Shown: one piece after another, positions 26,637-37,048 of the stretch
Layout of the letters: every line of letters starts with the position of its first letter
Numbering within the stretch: the stretch's first letter is position 1
Origin: Bacillus sp. 2205SS5-2
GTDB taxonomy: Bacteria; Bacillota; Bacilli; Bacillales; Bacillaceae_K
Length of the DNA: 62,285 bases
Assembly (NCBI RefSeq): GCF_037024155.1
Contig: NZ_JAYKTS010000024.1
Coordinates: 1 to 62,285, forward strand
Direction: 5' to 3'
Program-made: the position numbers and the translations under genes
Notes under the pieces: generated by a model
The model's input: the letters and a program-made list of their open reading frames with translations, nothing else
Database searches by the model: none
Told to the model about the DNA's origin: nothing

Positions 26637-26673
26637 AAAAAGAGTCTTGGGTATATCCAAGACTCTTTTTTTT
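26637..26673. terminator. terminator between yhzD and yhaR
   Basis: AAAAAAGAGTCTTGG-gtata-TCCAAGACTCTTTTTTTT; A and T tracts on both sides make it work for both converging genes. Confidence 0.9.
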
Positions 26674-27466
26674 ATTCTCCTTGAAACTTTGGCTTTCTTT
26701 TTTCAATAAAAGCTTGTACTCCTTCTTGATGATCTTTTGTTTGGCGCATTGTCCATTGACCTTCTTTTTCCATTTCTAACATTTTTATTAATTTTGGTGC
26801 ATGATTGGTTGTAAGGATATTTTTTGTTTTAATCATCGCTTGAAGAGGACTATGTAAACATTTTTTAGTATAGCTTTCAACAGCCTCATCTAATTTCCCA
26901 GCAGCCACCACCTCTTCCACCATTCCTTTGAGGAGTGCTTCTTGACCACCTATGACTTTCCCTTTCCAAATCATTTGTTTTGCTTTGGCAACACCTAAGC
27001 GCTGCTCCATAAAGAAATGTCCACCACCATCAGGAATCAACCCAATGCCAATAAAGTTCATCGCTAGTTTGCTGTCTTCTTCACAGATAAGATAATCACA
27101 TGCTAATGCTAGTGATAAGCCTAAACCTGCTGCAGCACCATGAATACCGGCAATCGTCACCTTTGGCATTGTATAGAGCGTAACCGCAATATTACCGATG
27201 GTTTCCATGATACTATGAAATTCTTGCTCGGATGCCATAGCAAGCATTTCCTTAATATCTCCCCCCGATGAAAAGGCTCCTCCTTTTCCTTTCAAAATAA
27301 GTATTTGAATGCTCTTGTCCTTTTTTAATTCGGTTAAACAGTTTAAAAGTTCTCTTAATAATGGAATGTTCATCGCATTCAATGATTTCGGACGATTCAA
27401 TTCTATGATCGCAGTTTTCCCTTCAAGAGTTACGTGTAAAGTATCATAATCCATTTTCGTTTGCAA
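26672..27466 (-). CDS. yhaR: enoyl-CoA hydratase/isomerase family protein (YhaR)
   Basis: A 264-residue crotonase-fold protein. Oxyanion-hole regions are KGKGGAFSSGGDIKEML (about 65-80) and IAGIHGAAAGLGLSLALACDY (about 105-125); the second catalytic Glu is replaced in IGIGLIPDGGGHFFMEQRLG, where an Asp (PDGGG) appears. It acts on acyl-CoA thioesters; the substrate is not predictable. The TTG at 27466 has GGGAGGGG seven bases upstream and is preferred to ATGs on either side. Confidence 0.85.
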   Translation of the reverse strand: MQTKMDYDTLHVTLEGKTAIIELNRPKSLNAMNIPLLRELLNCLTELKKDKSIQILILKGKGGAFSSGGDIKEMLAMASEQEFHSIMETIGNIAVTLYTMPKVTIAGIHGAAAGLGLSLALACDYLICEEDSKLAMNFIGIGLIPDGGGHFFMEQRLGVAKAKQMIWKGKVIGGQEALLKGMVEEVVAAGKLDEAVESYTKKCLHSPLQAMIKTKNILTTNHAPKLIKMLEMEKEGQWTMRQTKDHQEGVQAFIEKRKPKFQGE

Positions 27467-27508
27467 AATAATTCCCCTCCCATAATATAAGAGTAACGTA
27501 ATTTCCAT

Positions 27509-27860
27509 TTTAAATAAACAAATTTTTCTAAAAATACAATAAATAATAAATTAAAAAAATTGCTTCATATGTTTTTGTTGATTTACACTCGATATTATTT
27601 CTGGTTAGCTACGTCTAACAATGTACTTCCTTAGTATCTTCGCCTCAAATGTCATTCCGGTTTCATCTGGAGCCTCATGTAAATAAAATTCTTCACTTTA
27701 ACTTTCTTGAACATGTGAATAGAAAGTTTTTATTCTCAACTCCATATTTTGATTTTTCGCTTAGTTTAAAATCCTATTTCTCTTTTTGTTTGAATATTCA
27801 CACGAATAAATGTAGGGGACAACACCTAAAAGGCGCGTCCCCTACACTATGCATGATTAT
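27509..27860. other. gene-free stretch between yhaR and hemZ with one hairpin
   Basis: Mostly A+T-rich. GTAGGGGAC-(16 nt)-GTCCCCTAC at 27811-27844 is a stable inverted repeat just past the hemZ stop, without a clear T-run; it may end hemZ transcription. A short + strand reading frame here lacks a ribosome site. Confidence 0.5.
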
Positions 27861-29357
27861 TTAAGAAAATAATTCATTCAATATTTCTATCTTTTTCTCT
27901 GTATATTCTTTGAACCCTTCATTATACGACTTAGGGTCTTTCGGATTCGCAAAGTGAGTGATTTTTCCCGTCTTTGGATCAATGAATTTTGATGCCGCTC
28001 CACATCCGATTCCAATAATGGTTTGAAGTTCCTCCATAATCATAATATTATAGATGCTTTCCTGACCGATTAAGGAATAGCCAACATTCTCCAAGTTTCC
28101 TAAAATATTTTTCTGACGATATAAATAATAGGGATGGTAATCATGATTCTTCGTCCAGTCCTCTGCTAAGGTCATCATCGATTCAATTTCCTTTCGCTGA
28201 GCTACCTTGTATTTCTCTTTATTTTTCGTCATCTCAGACGCTCGTTTAAATGAAAGGGTATGGACGGTTAAAGATTCAGGCATTAATTTTTCGGTTTCAG
28301 CTAGCGTATGTTGAAACTCTGGTATTCCTTCACCTGGAAGACCAATGATGAGATCCATATTAATATTATTCATCCCCATTGAACGGGCAAGATGGTACTT
28401 TTCAATCGTCTCTTCTACCGAATGATGTCGACCAATCGCTTTCAGAGTTTCATTACTATATGACTGTGGATTAATTGAGATACGGTCAATATTCCATTTA
28501 TTTAGTACTTCTAACTTTTGAGATGTAATTGTATCTGGTCGCCCTGCTTCGACTGTGATTTCGCGAATATTCTTCACATCTGGGAACGAATCGTACATTT
28601 CTTCATACAGCATGTCCATTTCTTCTGCTGTAATGGAGGTTGGAGTCCCGCCTCCGTAATATACAGTCGTTATGTTGATGCCTTTTTCCTTCATCCATTT
28701 GCCCATTTCACGAATTTCATAATGCAGACCCACTAAAAAGGAATCTACCTTCCCTTGTTTCCCCTGAATAGCATAAGCAGGAAATGTACAATACGCACAT
28801 TTTGTAGGGCAAAACGGAATTCCTATATAGATACTCACTTCATTTTGAAGTTGATATAAATCGGGAACAACTTCTAATTGTCGATCCACGATTCGTTGCA
28901 TTAACTCGATTTTTTCATTCGTTATTAAATATTGCTCTTTTAACTCTGCATGAGATTTTTCTTTTGGTACTCCCGCTCTTACCCGGTTGTGAAGAAGCTT
29001 GGTAGGACGAATGCCTGTTAAAGCACCCCACTTCTGGTAAATACCCGTCACCTCTTGTAAAACCGTTACGTAGACATGAGAGACCGCCATTTTCACCTTT
29101 TTAAACAGTTCCTTCTCAGATAAAAAGGAGTCAAATTCAACCTCATAGGAAGCTGCATGTGTAGCCTCTGATTTTTGTTCTGTTAATATTGCAGTCACAG
29201 AAATTCTCTCTTCGACTGCCAGCTGAATTTCTACCGTGAGCTCAGCATCCGGTCGATTACCAATTTTCACTGTACACTCTTCAAAGAAGAGGTTGGCAAT
29301 ATGATGGAGTGGTCTATGAAGTCTTTCATCTTTAGTACCTATTATATTTATATTCAA
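27861..29357 (-). CDS. hemZ: HemZ, oxygen-independent coproporphyrinogen III dehydrogenase-like
   Basis: A 498-residue radical SAM enzyme. The CxxxCxxC cluster motif is FCPTKCAYCTFPAY (about 175), followed by YYGGGTPTSIT and the HemN-type stretch ITVEAGRPDTIT, SINPQSYSNETL and MNMDLIIGLPGE (NINMDLIIGLPGEG). An N-terminal domain of about 160 residues precedes the barrel as in HemZ. It is linked to anaerobic haem synthesis, though HemZ activity in vivo is weaker than HemN. The TTG at 29357 has AAAGG eight bases upstream; a GTG three codons earlier is the alternative. Confidence 0.93.
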   Translation of the reverse strand: MNINIIGTKDERLHRPLHHIANLFFEECTVKIGNRPDAELTVEIQLAVEERISVTAILTEQKSEATHAASYEVEFDSFLSEKELFKKVKMAVSHVYVTVLQEVTGIYQKWGALTGIRPTKLLHNRVRAGVPKEKSHAELKEQYLITNEKIELMQRIVDRQLEVVPDLYQLQNEVSIYIGIPFCPTKCAYCTFPAYAIQGKQGKVDSFLVGLHYEIREMGKWMKEKGINITTVYYGGGTPTSITAEEMDMLYEEMYDSFPDVKNIREITVEAGRPDTITSQKLEVLNKWNIDRISINPQSYSNETLKAIGRHHSVEETIEKYHLARSMGMNNINMDLIIGLPGEGIPEFQHTLAETEKLMPESLTVHTLSFKRASEMTKNKEKYKVAQRKEIESMMTLAEDWTKNHDYHPYYLYRQKNILGNLENVGYSLIGQESIYNIMIMEELQTIIGIGCGAASKFIDPKTGKITHFANPKDPKSYNEGFKEYTEKKIEILNELFS

Positions 29358-29458
29358 CCTAATCACCTTTCAATTATAGAAATCTTTCTAAAGTGTACAA
29401 AAACAGAGACAGATGGTCAATCATTCAGTAATTGACAATAATAATTCACTATAAATAA

Positions 29459-29619
29459 GGCTATTTTCAAAAAAATTGTTACTTTTCAAACCAGTCAATA
29501 AACTGTTAGATTACTTTGCACCGGGCAACTTTTCGTCTATTTTTGATGAATATAAACAACAAAATAAAAGATTGGATCAAAAATTACATGAAATAGCAAC
29601 AATGTATACGATAAGAGCA
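29459..29619 (-). repeat. MITE-like element, complete copy M
   Basis: Read on the minus orientation it begins GGCTATTTTC and ends with the complement of GCTCTTATCGTATACATTGT, with the central blocks CACCGGGCAACTTTTCGTC, TATTTTTGATG and GGATCAAAAATTACATGAA in family order. 161 bp. A 61-codon open frame across it has no ribosome site. Confidence 0.85.
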
Positions 29620-29820
29620 CTAAATATAAAAGCAATATCGATCCCATTGTTTTTAACATAATTGTTTCACTAACTTATAAGAGAAATGAATAAGTGTTTT
29701 TTCTAGGTTAGTTTTCATAATAGTATCCCCCTAACCTATACATTTTTTGATAAAAAAATAATAACAACATCAAAAAACAACAAAACAAAAGACAGAGTAT
29801 GCAAACTCTGTCTTTACCAC

Positions 29821-30687
29821 TCAATCTATAAGGTTCATTCGCTTTAAAAACTCTAAGGTTTGTTGTTTCCTAAAACATTCTTTTATCATATAAGCAACGC
29901 CATTATCTCGATTTGACCTGGTGATCCAATCAGCTTTTTTCTTCACTTTATAGGAGGCATTTCCCATCGCTACCCCTTGACCAGCCCATTCGATAAGTGG
30001 AAGATCACAATCTCCAACCCCGATCATAACAACTTGATATCGAGGAATGTTTAATTTTTCACTCAAAAGCATGAGCCCCTTTAGTTTTGACACACCGTTA
30101 GCAACAATCTCTAAGCGACAGGTATCATTGACAAACATATCAATTTCATCGTACATCCCTTTTAGCATTTTCATAACTTTAATGGCGTCTCTTTGATGTT
30201 CAAAGACAACATCAATTTTTGTTGGGTTGAATTTATTATCCATTAAGTATTCAGAAATCGAATCAACGTATTGATTTGTAGATATAAATCGAGAATCTCG
30301 TTCCCACACTTTTTTCCCTAACAAACTTTCGGGGAGTTTTGCCTTATTCATGATCGCATTATTTTCATCTGCTAATCGAATTTGACAAGAAAATGTGGAA
30401 AGGAACTGAGCAATATCAAAGGTGATGTTATCTTCAAGTTTCTTCATGTATATTGGTTTTCCCATTTCTGAGCTAATATAAGCTCCTTGATGGGTAATAA
30501 GGTCACCTTTGATTTTTAATGCTTTCGCTACCTTTTTAGCTGCCGGAAAGCTCCTACTAGTAACAAGGGTGACATAAATTCCTTTTTCTTGTACATACTG
30601 TATAGCTTCTTTTGTTTCCTTGCTTATTTTCCCATTTGGTTGAATTAACGTATCATCAATATTAATAGCCAATAGGCGATAGATCAT
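29821..30687 (-). CDS. yhaX: YhaX, Cof-type HAD phosphatase
   Basis: A 288-residue Cof/YidA-type (class IIB) HAD phosphatase: motif I LLAINIDDTLI (the first Asp is changed: family DLDGTL reads N-I-D-D-T-L here, so the nucleophile would be the Asp in IDDTL), motif II VTLVTSRSFPAA, motif III Lys in NGVSKLKGL, motif IV VGDCDLPLIEWAG. The start at 30687 has AGAAGGAGG upstream. Length and location by hemZ match YhaX. Sugar-phosphate or nucleotide phosphatase activity is typical; substrate unknown. Confidence 0.85.
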   Translation of the reverse strand: MIYRLLAINIDDTLIQPNGKISKETKEAIQYVQEKGIYVTLVTSRSFPAAKKVAKALKIKGDLITHQGAYISSEMGKPIYMKKLEDNITFDIAQFLSTFSCQIRLADENNAIMNKAKLPESLLGKKVWERDSRFISTNQYVDSISEYLMDNKFNPTKIDVVFEHQRDAIKVMKMLKGMYDEIDMFVNDTCRLEIVANGVSKLKGLMLLSEKLNIPRYQVVMIGVGDCDLPLIEWAGQGVAMGNASYKVKKKADWITRSNRDNGVAYMIKECFRKQQTLEFLKRMNLID

Positions 30688-30845
30688 AGTTGTTCCTCCT
30701 TCTAGAGATGCATGCACTTTGTATACTTGTATGTCCTGTAAGGAGGAGTTAGAACAATGAAGAATGAAAACACTGATTCTCAATTTTATCTTTTTTCTAT
30801 ATACTGTTATGGACATGCATACATTCATATGAAGGGTGAATAATC

Positions 30846-32000
30846 TTGAAAAAACAATCATGGCTCTCAATTCAGTTCTTTTCTTTCTTCTTTACATGGG
30901 GTGTATTCGTTCCGTACTGGACCGCTTGGCTCGTAGCGGGCAAGCAGTTTTCGGTATATGACGCCTCAACACTGATTGCGATTAGCTTTATTGTACGTTC
31001 CATTTCTACATTTTTTGCATTTCCTTATTTAAGTCAAAAACAATCATTACTTCACCTTGCTCGTGGACTTAGTATTATAACTTTGTTGTTTTTTGTGTTC
31101 TTTTGGCCATTCAATGGATTTTTCAATATGTTAGTCATCATATTTCTTTTTAGTTTTTTTTACCCGATGATGATGCCATTGACAGAAAGTGCAGCTTCAC
31201 TATTGATGAAAAAGGATGGAATTTCTTACGGAAAAAGTCGTTTGTGGGGATCAGTAGGCTATACTCTTGCTCTTCTTGTAACAGGAGCAATGATTTCATT
31301 TTTCACAGAAAGTAGTATTTATTTTGTTATGTTAACAGGCTGTGTTTTGATGATGATCGGCACTTTTCTCCCAGCACCTTCGACAATTCAAAAGAATGAA
31401 TCGAGAGCGGATTTTTCTTATAGAGACTTATTTTTTTCAAAAGAGTTTATGCTAGTTCTCTTAGTCTGTATTTTGATTCAAGGTTCACATGCCTCGTATT
31501 ACAATTATGGAGTTCTCTATTTACAAGAACTCCATGTCAGTGGAATTGCGATAGGGATTATCTTAAATCTTGCGGTACTAGCCGAAATTGTCTTTTTTTC
31601 TAAAAGTGATGCGTTTTTTCTAAAAGTACCCATTTCATTGCTGCTACTTTTAGCTTCGACTGGAGCAATCTTACGGTGGACATTGGTCTATGCCTATCCT
31701 GACACTTTAATTTTTATTTGTTCACAAGTGCTACACGCTGTGACATTTGGTGTTGCTCACTATGCATTTATCCGCTTCATTTCTGAAAAAATGGACCCAA
31801 AGTTAATTTCTTCTGCACAAGGAATTTACGCCTCTATTGGAATGGGGCTTAGCACAGGATTATTATCTTTTTTAGGGGGACATCTTTATGCAATATCACC
31901 CGGGAGTGCATTTTTAGGAATGGCAGTTGTCACTATTCCATGTTTCTTTTTGTCTATTTTTCTGTATGTACATTATGATAAAACAAAATACATTACTTGA
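30846..32000 (+). CDS. MFS permease (PPP/HcaT-like family)
   Basis: A 384-residue, about 12-TM transporter. The start QFFSFFFTWGVFVPYWTAWL and GKSRLWGSVGYTLALLVTGA are characteristic of the MFS_1_like/phenylpropionate permease (HcaT, YwbF) group, which are thought to be nucleoside or aromatic-acid importers. The TTG at 30846 has GAAGGGTG upstream. Divergent from yhaX. Substrate not assignable. Confidence 0.8.
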   Translation: MKKQSWLSIQFFSFFFTWGVFVPYWTAWLVAGKQFSVYDASTLIAISFIVRSISTFFAFPYLSQKQSLLHLARGLSIITLLFFVFFWPFNGFFNMLVIIFLFSFFYPMMMPLTESAASLLMKKDGISYGKSRLWGSVGYTLALLVTGAMISFFTESSIYFVMLTGCVLMMIGTFLPAPSTIQKNESRADFSYRDLFFSKEFMLVLLVCILIQGSHASYYNYGVLYLQELHVSGIAIGIILNLAVLAEIVFFSKSDAFFLKVPISLLLLLASTGAILRWTLVYAYPDTLIFICSQVLHAVTFGVAHYAFIRFISEKMDPKLISSAQGIYASIGMGLSTGLLSFLGGHLYAISPGSAFLGMAVVTIPCFFLSIFLYVHYDKTKYIT

Positions 32001-32127
32001 GTTTTCTCAGCGAAAAGTGATGTTAATTGAAGCATTGCCTTTACTCATTTTTAATTAGGATCTATTTGTATAGTATGTTGCTATTGAATGAAAAAATAGA
32101 AATCTTCAATTACTTTCAATAATAAAT

Positions 32128-32269
32128 GGCTCTTTTCATATACATTGTGGCTATTTCATCTGATTTTTGATTAAATTGCCCCTTCACTGTTGATTTCCAT
32201 TAAAAATAGACGAATTGATGCCCGAAACAAAGCTATATCACCGTTTATAGACTGGTGCGAAAACAGCCT
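32128..32269 (+). repeat. MITE-like element, complete copy D (reference orientation)
   Basis: Begins GGCTCTTTTCATATACATTG and ends GACTGGTGCGAAAACAGCC, with the internal blocks CACTGTTGATTTCCATTAAA, AATAGACGAATTGATGCCCG and AACAAAGCTATATCACCGTT. The clearest copy in the window (142 bp). Confidence 0.9.
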
Positions 32270-32299
32270 AGTAAATACATGTTTAAAGATACAAAAAGA

Positions 32300-32368
32300 G
32301 GCCGTAAACCCTTGTTTATCGTGGTGAACAGACTAAAGCGAAAAGAAACAATCCTTGAGAATACAGCC
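32300..32368 (+). repeat. MITE-like element, right-end remnant D2
   Basis: CCCTTGTTTATCGTGGTGAA then GACTAAAGCGAAAAGAAACAATCCTTGAGAATACAGCC matches the right third of the family, a subtype also seen at 50420-50490 (ACCCTAGTTTATCGCGATGT). A further scrap (TGTGGAAACAGCC) lies at 32518. Apart from these, the 32001-32612 gap holds no gene. Confidence 0.65.
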
Positions 32369-32612
32369 TTTATATATTTACAAGCGTTCAAGGTATTTTT
32401 TGAAGGAGTGTTTGTAGAGCAGAGGATAGTATAGCAAGATATTCCATCGTCTAACCTTGAAAAGAAGTCCAAATTTAATAAAAATCGCTTCTATTTTTTA
32501 CGGACTATATCTAGCTGTGGAAACAGCCTAGTGGAAAGATCCGGTGTGAAAATTGCACAAATAATTGGGGATACAAAAAAGTTGACATGATTTCCATGTC
32601 AACTTTTCTAAT

Positions 32613-32963
32613 TTACTGCATAGAACCATAAAGTTCTTCAAGTGGTTTCATGATGATTCGGTTTAAGTCATTGATTAGCATACTCATGCGTTGTTCCGCT
32701 TCCATAAGTTTAGCGATTTTTTCCTGTTGTTGCACAAGAGCGGCGTATTTTTGCGCATGTTCTACTTCTTCTTGTGAAATTTCTTCGCCTGCCATTTGTT
32801 TTTGCTGAAGTTTCATTTGAATATCACGGAAAGTTTCAAACATCTTTTGTGCTGTTTCATCCGCATTTACTTCTGCATACATCTTCATTAAATATGCATA
32901 TTCATCACTTTGTCTTAGTGCTTTTTCTAATTCATTCGCATGGTCATGTAAATTTACTGCCAT
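32613..32963 (-). CDS. yheA: YheA, YlbF/YmcA-family protein
   Basis: A 116-residue all-helical protein of the YlbF/YmcA (Com_YlbF) family: HANELEKALRQSDEYAYLMK at the start, FRDIQMKLQQKQMAGEEIS in the middle, then a C-terminal helix. Relatives YlbF/YmcA work with YaaT and RNase Y; YheA itself is uncharacterised. GGAGGG precedes the ATG. Next to yheB as in B. subtilis. Confidence 0.9.
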   Translation of the reverse strand: MAVNLHDHANELEKALRQSDEYAYLMKMYAEVNADETAQKMFETFRDIQMKLQQKQMAGEEISQEEVEHAQKYAALVQQQEKIAKLMEAEQRMSMLINDLNRIIMKPLEELYGSMQ

Positions 32964-32997
32964 TATTAATCCCTCCTCAATTTTTACTAACGCTGTG

Positions 32998-33333
32998 AGT
33001 TTCTTATCTTTGCCTCAGTACTTTACAAAAGAACGGTACATTTACAAAACAGAGTTAATCGAAGCCATAAATGTCTTCTTCCCCTGAATACTCCCAGTAA
33101 ATCTTTATTCACTATAACAAACTATGAGTAGGAATGAAAGAACATACCTCTCTTTTAACGCTTAAAGTAACTCGTTTCTAAAATTTTATTGATTATGCTT
33201 AGTTAAAATTTTTTGGGGGATAGTTCTATTCCTAATCGAAAGGAAATATAAAATGAGTTTTTAATTCTCAAGATAAAACAGCCTAACAGTAAAACTTCGT
33301 GCCGGAGAAAATAGTCGCCTTCTCCATAAATAG
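32998..33333. other. gene-free stretch between yheA and yheB
   Basis: About 335 A+T-rich bases with no supported ORF, no repeat copy recognised and no strong terminator hairpin. It must hold the yheA promoter and the yheB 3' end. Confidence 0.4.
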
Positions 33334-34473
33334 TTAATACGGAACAAAAAGAACGACAAATCCTTGAATTAAACCAATGACCCCTCCCAAGAGTGCTCCT
33401 AAATAAGTAATCATCTTTAATTCATTTCGGGAAATATCTAATACCATTTGTTCTAACCTTTTGGTCGAGAAAGAATCTACTTGCTCCTTCACAAGTTCTT
33501 GCACTTTTAATTTTTTAAGTAGTTGAGGCAACCGCTCCGATAGCTTTTCCATCCCTGCTGAAATAACTTTTGGAATAAGTTTTTCTATAAATTTACTATC
33601 CACTTTGGTAAATAGTTCACCTAAAGTTGTTGATAAGAGCTCGTTAACCTCGACAGCTTTTTTCATATATTCTGCGCCTGTGTTTACAATGGTATCGTCT
33701 TCTACTTTCTCAAAAACGAAGCTCCATGTTGTCTCACTTACTTTATTCCACTCCGTTGTGATAAGGCGAATAAGTAATTGTTTTGTACCCTCATGTTGAA
33801 GGAATTTAATAAGCTCAGGCTGTACTTTATCTACAATAGATGTGTTACCCAAAAACATTTGGAGCATACCACCTAGCATGCCTCTTTCCGCTAAGAAGTC
33901 ATCCATCATTACTTTGATTTTCTCTTTTCCTTCATCAGATGAAAAATATTGAATACCTTTATCAGCAATTAGATCCGCAAAATATGGAAGTTTGTTTTCA
34001 ATCTGATCTTCAATATTGGACGGGAGCGTTTTAAGAATTGGGGTATCATGATAATCCCGTTTAAAATTTTGATACTTACCGGCTAGCCAGTTCTTTGTGA
34101 ACGTTTCGACCTTTGAACCTGGCTCTTCTATTTCCAGCTTTCGGAGTAATTCAGCTAACGTCAAAGAGGAAAATTGAAGTTCCCTGAACTCATCTTTCGT
34201 CCACTGAATAAGCTCGTTGGTGAAAACATCATCCATAATTCTTTTTTGGATACTCTCAGGTGTCAATAAGTGGTCTACAACCATATTCCCTAACTGGTCA
34301 GCTAGTTCACCTCGACGTTTCGGTATGAGTCCCGGCGTAAAAGGGAGTCTCCATCTACCCAAATATATTGGAATATAAGGACGGAATAGCATCTTTATTG
34401 CTAATGAATTTGTAAAACCACCAATTACAGCTCCTATGACTACCATAAAAAGAATCATTATTATTTCTTGCAC
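33334..34473 (-). CDS. yheB: YheB, DUF445-family membrane protein
   Basis: A 379-residue protein with one TM helix at each end ([25 protein letters not shown] and [22 protein letters not shown]) and a long soluble middle, typical of DUF445. The GTG at 34473 has GAGG five bases upstream and gives the family length (about 377 in B. subtilis); longer reading is rejected because it has no ribosome site. Function unknown. Divergent from the ATP-grasp gene array. Confidence 0.88.
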   Translation of the reverse strand: MQEIIMILFMVVIGAVIGGFTNSLAIKMLFRPYIPIYLGRWRLPFTPGLIPKRRGELADQLGNMVVDHLLTPESIQKRIMDDVFTNELIQWTKDEFRELQFSSLTLAELLRKLEIEEPGSKVETFTKNWLAGKYQNFKRDYHDTPILKTLPSNIEDQIENKLPYFADLIADKGIQYFSSDEGKEKIKVMMDDFLAERGMLGGMLQMFLGNTSIVDKVQPELIKFLQHEGTKQLLIRLITTEWNKVSETTWSFVFEKVEDDTIVNTGAEYMKKAVEVNELLSTTLGELFTKVDSKFIEKLIPKVISAGMEKLSERLPQLLKKLKVQELVKEQVDSFSTKRLEQMVLDISRNELKMITYLGALLGGVIGLIQGFVVLFVPY

Positions 34474-34602
34474 GATTTCCTCAACCTTTCCTTTTGCTTC
34501 AAACACAACTTCAATGAATATCACATAATATGGACTATCAACTATAGCCCATTCACACATTATAATTTTAACAGACGGGTTAAGCAAATGGGGAATCTCA
34601 AG

Positions 34603-35961
34603 ATGAATTCACGTGTTTTTATAACAAAAAAACAGTTAGAACGATGCAGCCTCCTGCTTCATCCGTCGCTTCTTGAAGCAAATCGTCTATCTGAGGGGGA
34701 AGAAGTTGAGCTCTTTTTCGGAAAAAAAAGTTCCCAGCTTAAAGTGGGGGTGTCAACAGATGTTGAGAAGCATGAAATACACCTTTCTTCAGTCTGTTGG
34801 GATGAACTCCATCTTCCTGAACAGCACAAAACGTATCAGTTAACCTTTAGTAGCTCCCCTTTGAGGCTAACTCTCGGTCCACTTGTTGTCGTCTTAACCG
34901 GAATTCCAAAATCAATTCATTCTCCTTATTTTCACTCCCTTGAACATTTTCTCGTGGAATTTCATGAGTTAATTGAAGAAAAGGGAGGATTTGTTTACAT
35001 TTCCGACTTTTCAAAGATAGAAAAAGGACTAGTGAAGGGATATTACTATTCAAACCAAGTAAAAAAATGGGAGGAATCTCTTTTTCCCATACCCGATGTC
35101 ATCTACAACCGGGTTCACTCTAGGAAAAATGAAAGAACTCCTGCTTTTAAACACTTTATCACTTGGTGTGACTCACATAACATTTGGATATTTAACGAAA
35201 GGTTTCTGACAAAATGGGAGGTTCACGAAGCTTTAAACACTGATAAACTAATTTCAAAACATCTTCCTGATACGATCCTATATAAGGAGAGTAATCAAGT
35301 TCTTTCACTTCTTGATCACTATGGTGATATTTTTATTAAGCCCATCGACGGTAGTCAAGGACGAAACATTTTCCGAATTCAATCACAGAAGGAACAGTAC
35401 ATTTTATTTCATACTGAAAAAGAGCACGAAATATTTTTTTCTCAATCTAGTGAGTTGATTCAAGCACTAACGCCGTTACTCACCTCTTCCCGTTTCCTTA
35501 TTCAACAAACCCTACATCTTCACCGAATAGAGGAAAAACTGTTTGATTTTCGTCTGATACTCATGCCAGACCAACACAAGTCTTGGCATGTAATATCAAG
35601 CGTTGTTCGTCTCTCAAAACAAAACGCTATTGTTACTAATTTAGCGCAAGGAGGAGAAATGGAAAGGGCGTACTCTTTTCTACACAGACAGTTTGGTTCA
35701 CTAAAATCTCATCAACTTTGGAAGGAGATGCAGACACTTTCTTTCCAAATTGCTGAATCGTTAACGAATGAGCTAAATATTCGCCTAGGTGAACTTGGAA
35801 TTGATTTAGGAATAGACGAAAACGAAAAAATATGGTTAATCGAAGTAAACAGCAAACCGTCCAAAAACTTTGCTCGAGAAGGATTTACTCGTCCTTCAGT
35901 GAAGGGACTCTATCATTATATTGAATCTGTATGGTTAGAAAGGAATGATAAAAATGACTAA
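34603..35961 (+). CDS. YheC/YheD-family ATP-grasp coat protein, paralogue 1
   Basis: A 452-residue endospore coat-associated ATP-grasp protein from the ATG at 34603 (GGGG nine bases upstream; an ATG at 34588 is an alternative and codons further 5' overlap the yheB promoter). The N-terminal beta-rich part ([31 protein letters not shown]) is followed by the ATP-grasp region ([50 protein letters not shown]) ending in the family motif EVNSKPS. It is the first of four tandem paralogues and overlaps the next by about eight bases. Confidence 0.85.
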   Translation: MNSRVFITKKQLERCSLLLHPSLLEANRLSEGEEVELFFGKKSSQLKVGVSTDVEKHEIHLSSVCWDELHLPEQHKTYQLTFSSSPLRLTLGPLVVVLTGIPKSIHSPYFHSLEHFLVEFHELIEEKGGFVYISDFSKIEKGLVKGYYYSNQVKKWEESLFPIPDVIYNRVHSRKNERTPAFKHFITWCDSHNIWIFNERFLTKWEVHEALNTDKLISKHLPDTILYKESNQVLSLLDHYGDIFIKPIDGSQGRNIFRIQSQKEQYILFHTEKEHEIFFSQSSELIQALTPLLTSSRFLIQQTLHLHRIEEKLFDFRLILMPDQHKSWHVISSVVRLSKQNAIVTNLAQGGEMERAYSFLHRQFGSLKSHQLWKEMQTLSFQIAESLTNELNIRLGELGIDLGIDENEKIWLIEVNSKPSKNFAREGFTRPSVKGLYHYIESVWLERNDKND

Positions 35962-37036
35962 ACTTGGAATTATGACGTTGAACCCGTTACCAATTCCTCT
36001 TTCTATTAATCAAATTAAGAAACACTGCCTAGAGGAAGAGGTAACTCTTTTTGTTTTTTCCCCTTTGTCCATTGATCCCTATTCAGAAAAAGTGACAGGA
36101 TATGAATATGCTCCAATAGAAGATAGTTGGCACGAAAAAAAATTTCCAATTCCTAACCTTATCTACGATCGCTGTATTTATGCCCTAAACCAAAATTCAC
36201 AACAAGCAAAACGGATTGTCCAGTGGTTGAAACAAAGACAGGATACGGTATTTATCGGCTACGGACTTCCTGATAAGTGGAAAACACAACAAGCCCTGCA
36301 GAAAAATCCCGTAATTGCTCCTTACTTAATTCCGACAGAAAGGGTTACCACTGCCGATGAAGTGATTTCCTTTTTACAGATTCATCCTCTTTCTGTATTA
36401 AAACCCGTTGATGGAGCAGGAGGACATGGCGTATATGGTCTAACACTTGATACTCAAAATATTACCATAATTTACACAAGAGATATGAAATCCTCTCAGC
36501 GGACATTGCCACTTCCTTCTTTTACAAAATGGATAAACAATCTTCTAAAGAAGCATGATTTTATTGTTCAAAAGAAAATACAAAGCCTCTCAAAAAATAA
36601 TGAACCTTTTGACATTCGCATTTTTCTCCAAAAAGAGGAAAAGGGAAAGTGGATAAGTCGCGGGGCAGGAATTCGTTGCGGAAAAGAAGGCTCCCTATTA
36701 ACGAATCTTCACGCAGGAGCTGAGTTAGTATCAATCAAAGATTGGAAACAGAAGCAGAAACATCTTCTTTGGGATTTTATCATGAGCGAGATTAGAGAGG
36801 TGATAGCTAAATTACCATCTACTCTTGAAGAAACCTTTGCTCCCCTATTCGAGGTAGGCTTAGATATCCTTATTGGTGAAGATAGTTCTATCTGGATATG
36901 TGACATTAATTCAAAACCTGGAAGAACTCTAATTGAAAAACTTTATCCTGATAAATCAGATGACATATCCGTCTCGTTATTACGATATAGTAAACATCTT
37001 GAAAGGAATTGGGTAGATCGTTCTCCCCTAATATAG
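35954..37036 (+). CDS. yheC: YheC-like ATP-grasp coat protein, paralogue 2
   Basis: A 360-residue member without the extended N-terminal beta domain of its neighbours. It opens [18 protein letters not shown]-grasp stretches are VLKPVDGAGGHGVYGL, EPFDIRIFLQ, EVGLDILIGEDSSIWICD and the terminal motif INSKPGRT. Length fits YheC (about 363). The ATG at 35954 has GAAAGG upstream; the ATG at 35945 lies inside it. B. subtilis YheC is a spore-coat-associated protein; its ligase activity is unproven. Confidence 0.8.
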   Translation: MTKLGIMTLNPLPIPLSINQIKKHCLEEEVTLFVFSPLSIDPYSEKVTGYEYAPIEDSWHEKKFPIPNLIYDRCIYALNQNSQQAKRIVQWLKQRQDTVFIGYGLPDKWKTQQALQKNPVIAPYLIPTERVTTADEVISFLQIHPLSVLKPVDGAGGHGVYGLTLDTQNITIIYTRDMKSSQRTLPLPSFTKWINNLLKKHDFIVQKKIQSLSKNNEPFDIRIFLQKEEKGKWISRGAGIRCGKEGSLLTNLHAGAELVSIKDWKQKQKHLLWDFIMSEIREVIAKLPSTLEETFAPLFEVGLDILIGEDSSIWICDINSKPGRTLIEKLYPDKSDDISVSLLRYSKHLERNWVDRSPLI

Positions 37037-37048
37037 GAGGTGATAGCA

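Noticed and set aside
27649-27864. 71-codon frame between yhaR and hemZ
   Set aside because: No ribosome site, biased Phe/Leu/Ser content from A/T-rich DNA, and it runs through the hairpin at 27811.
29476-29661. 61-codon open frame on the plus strand
   Set aside because: It lies almost wholly inside MITE-like copy M, has no ribosome site and reads through the repeat's conserved blocks.
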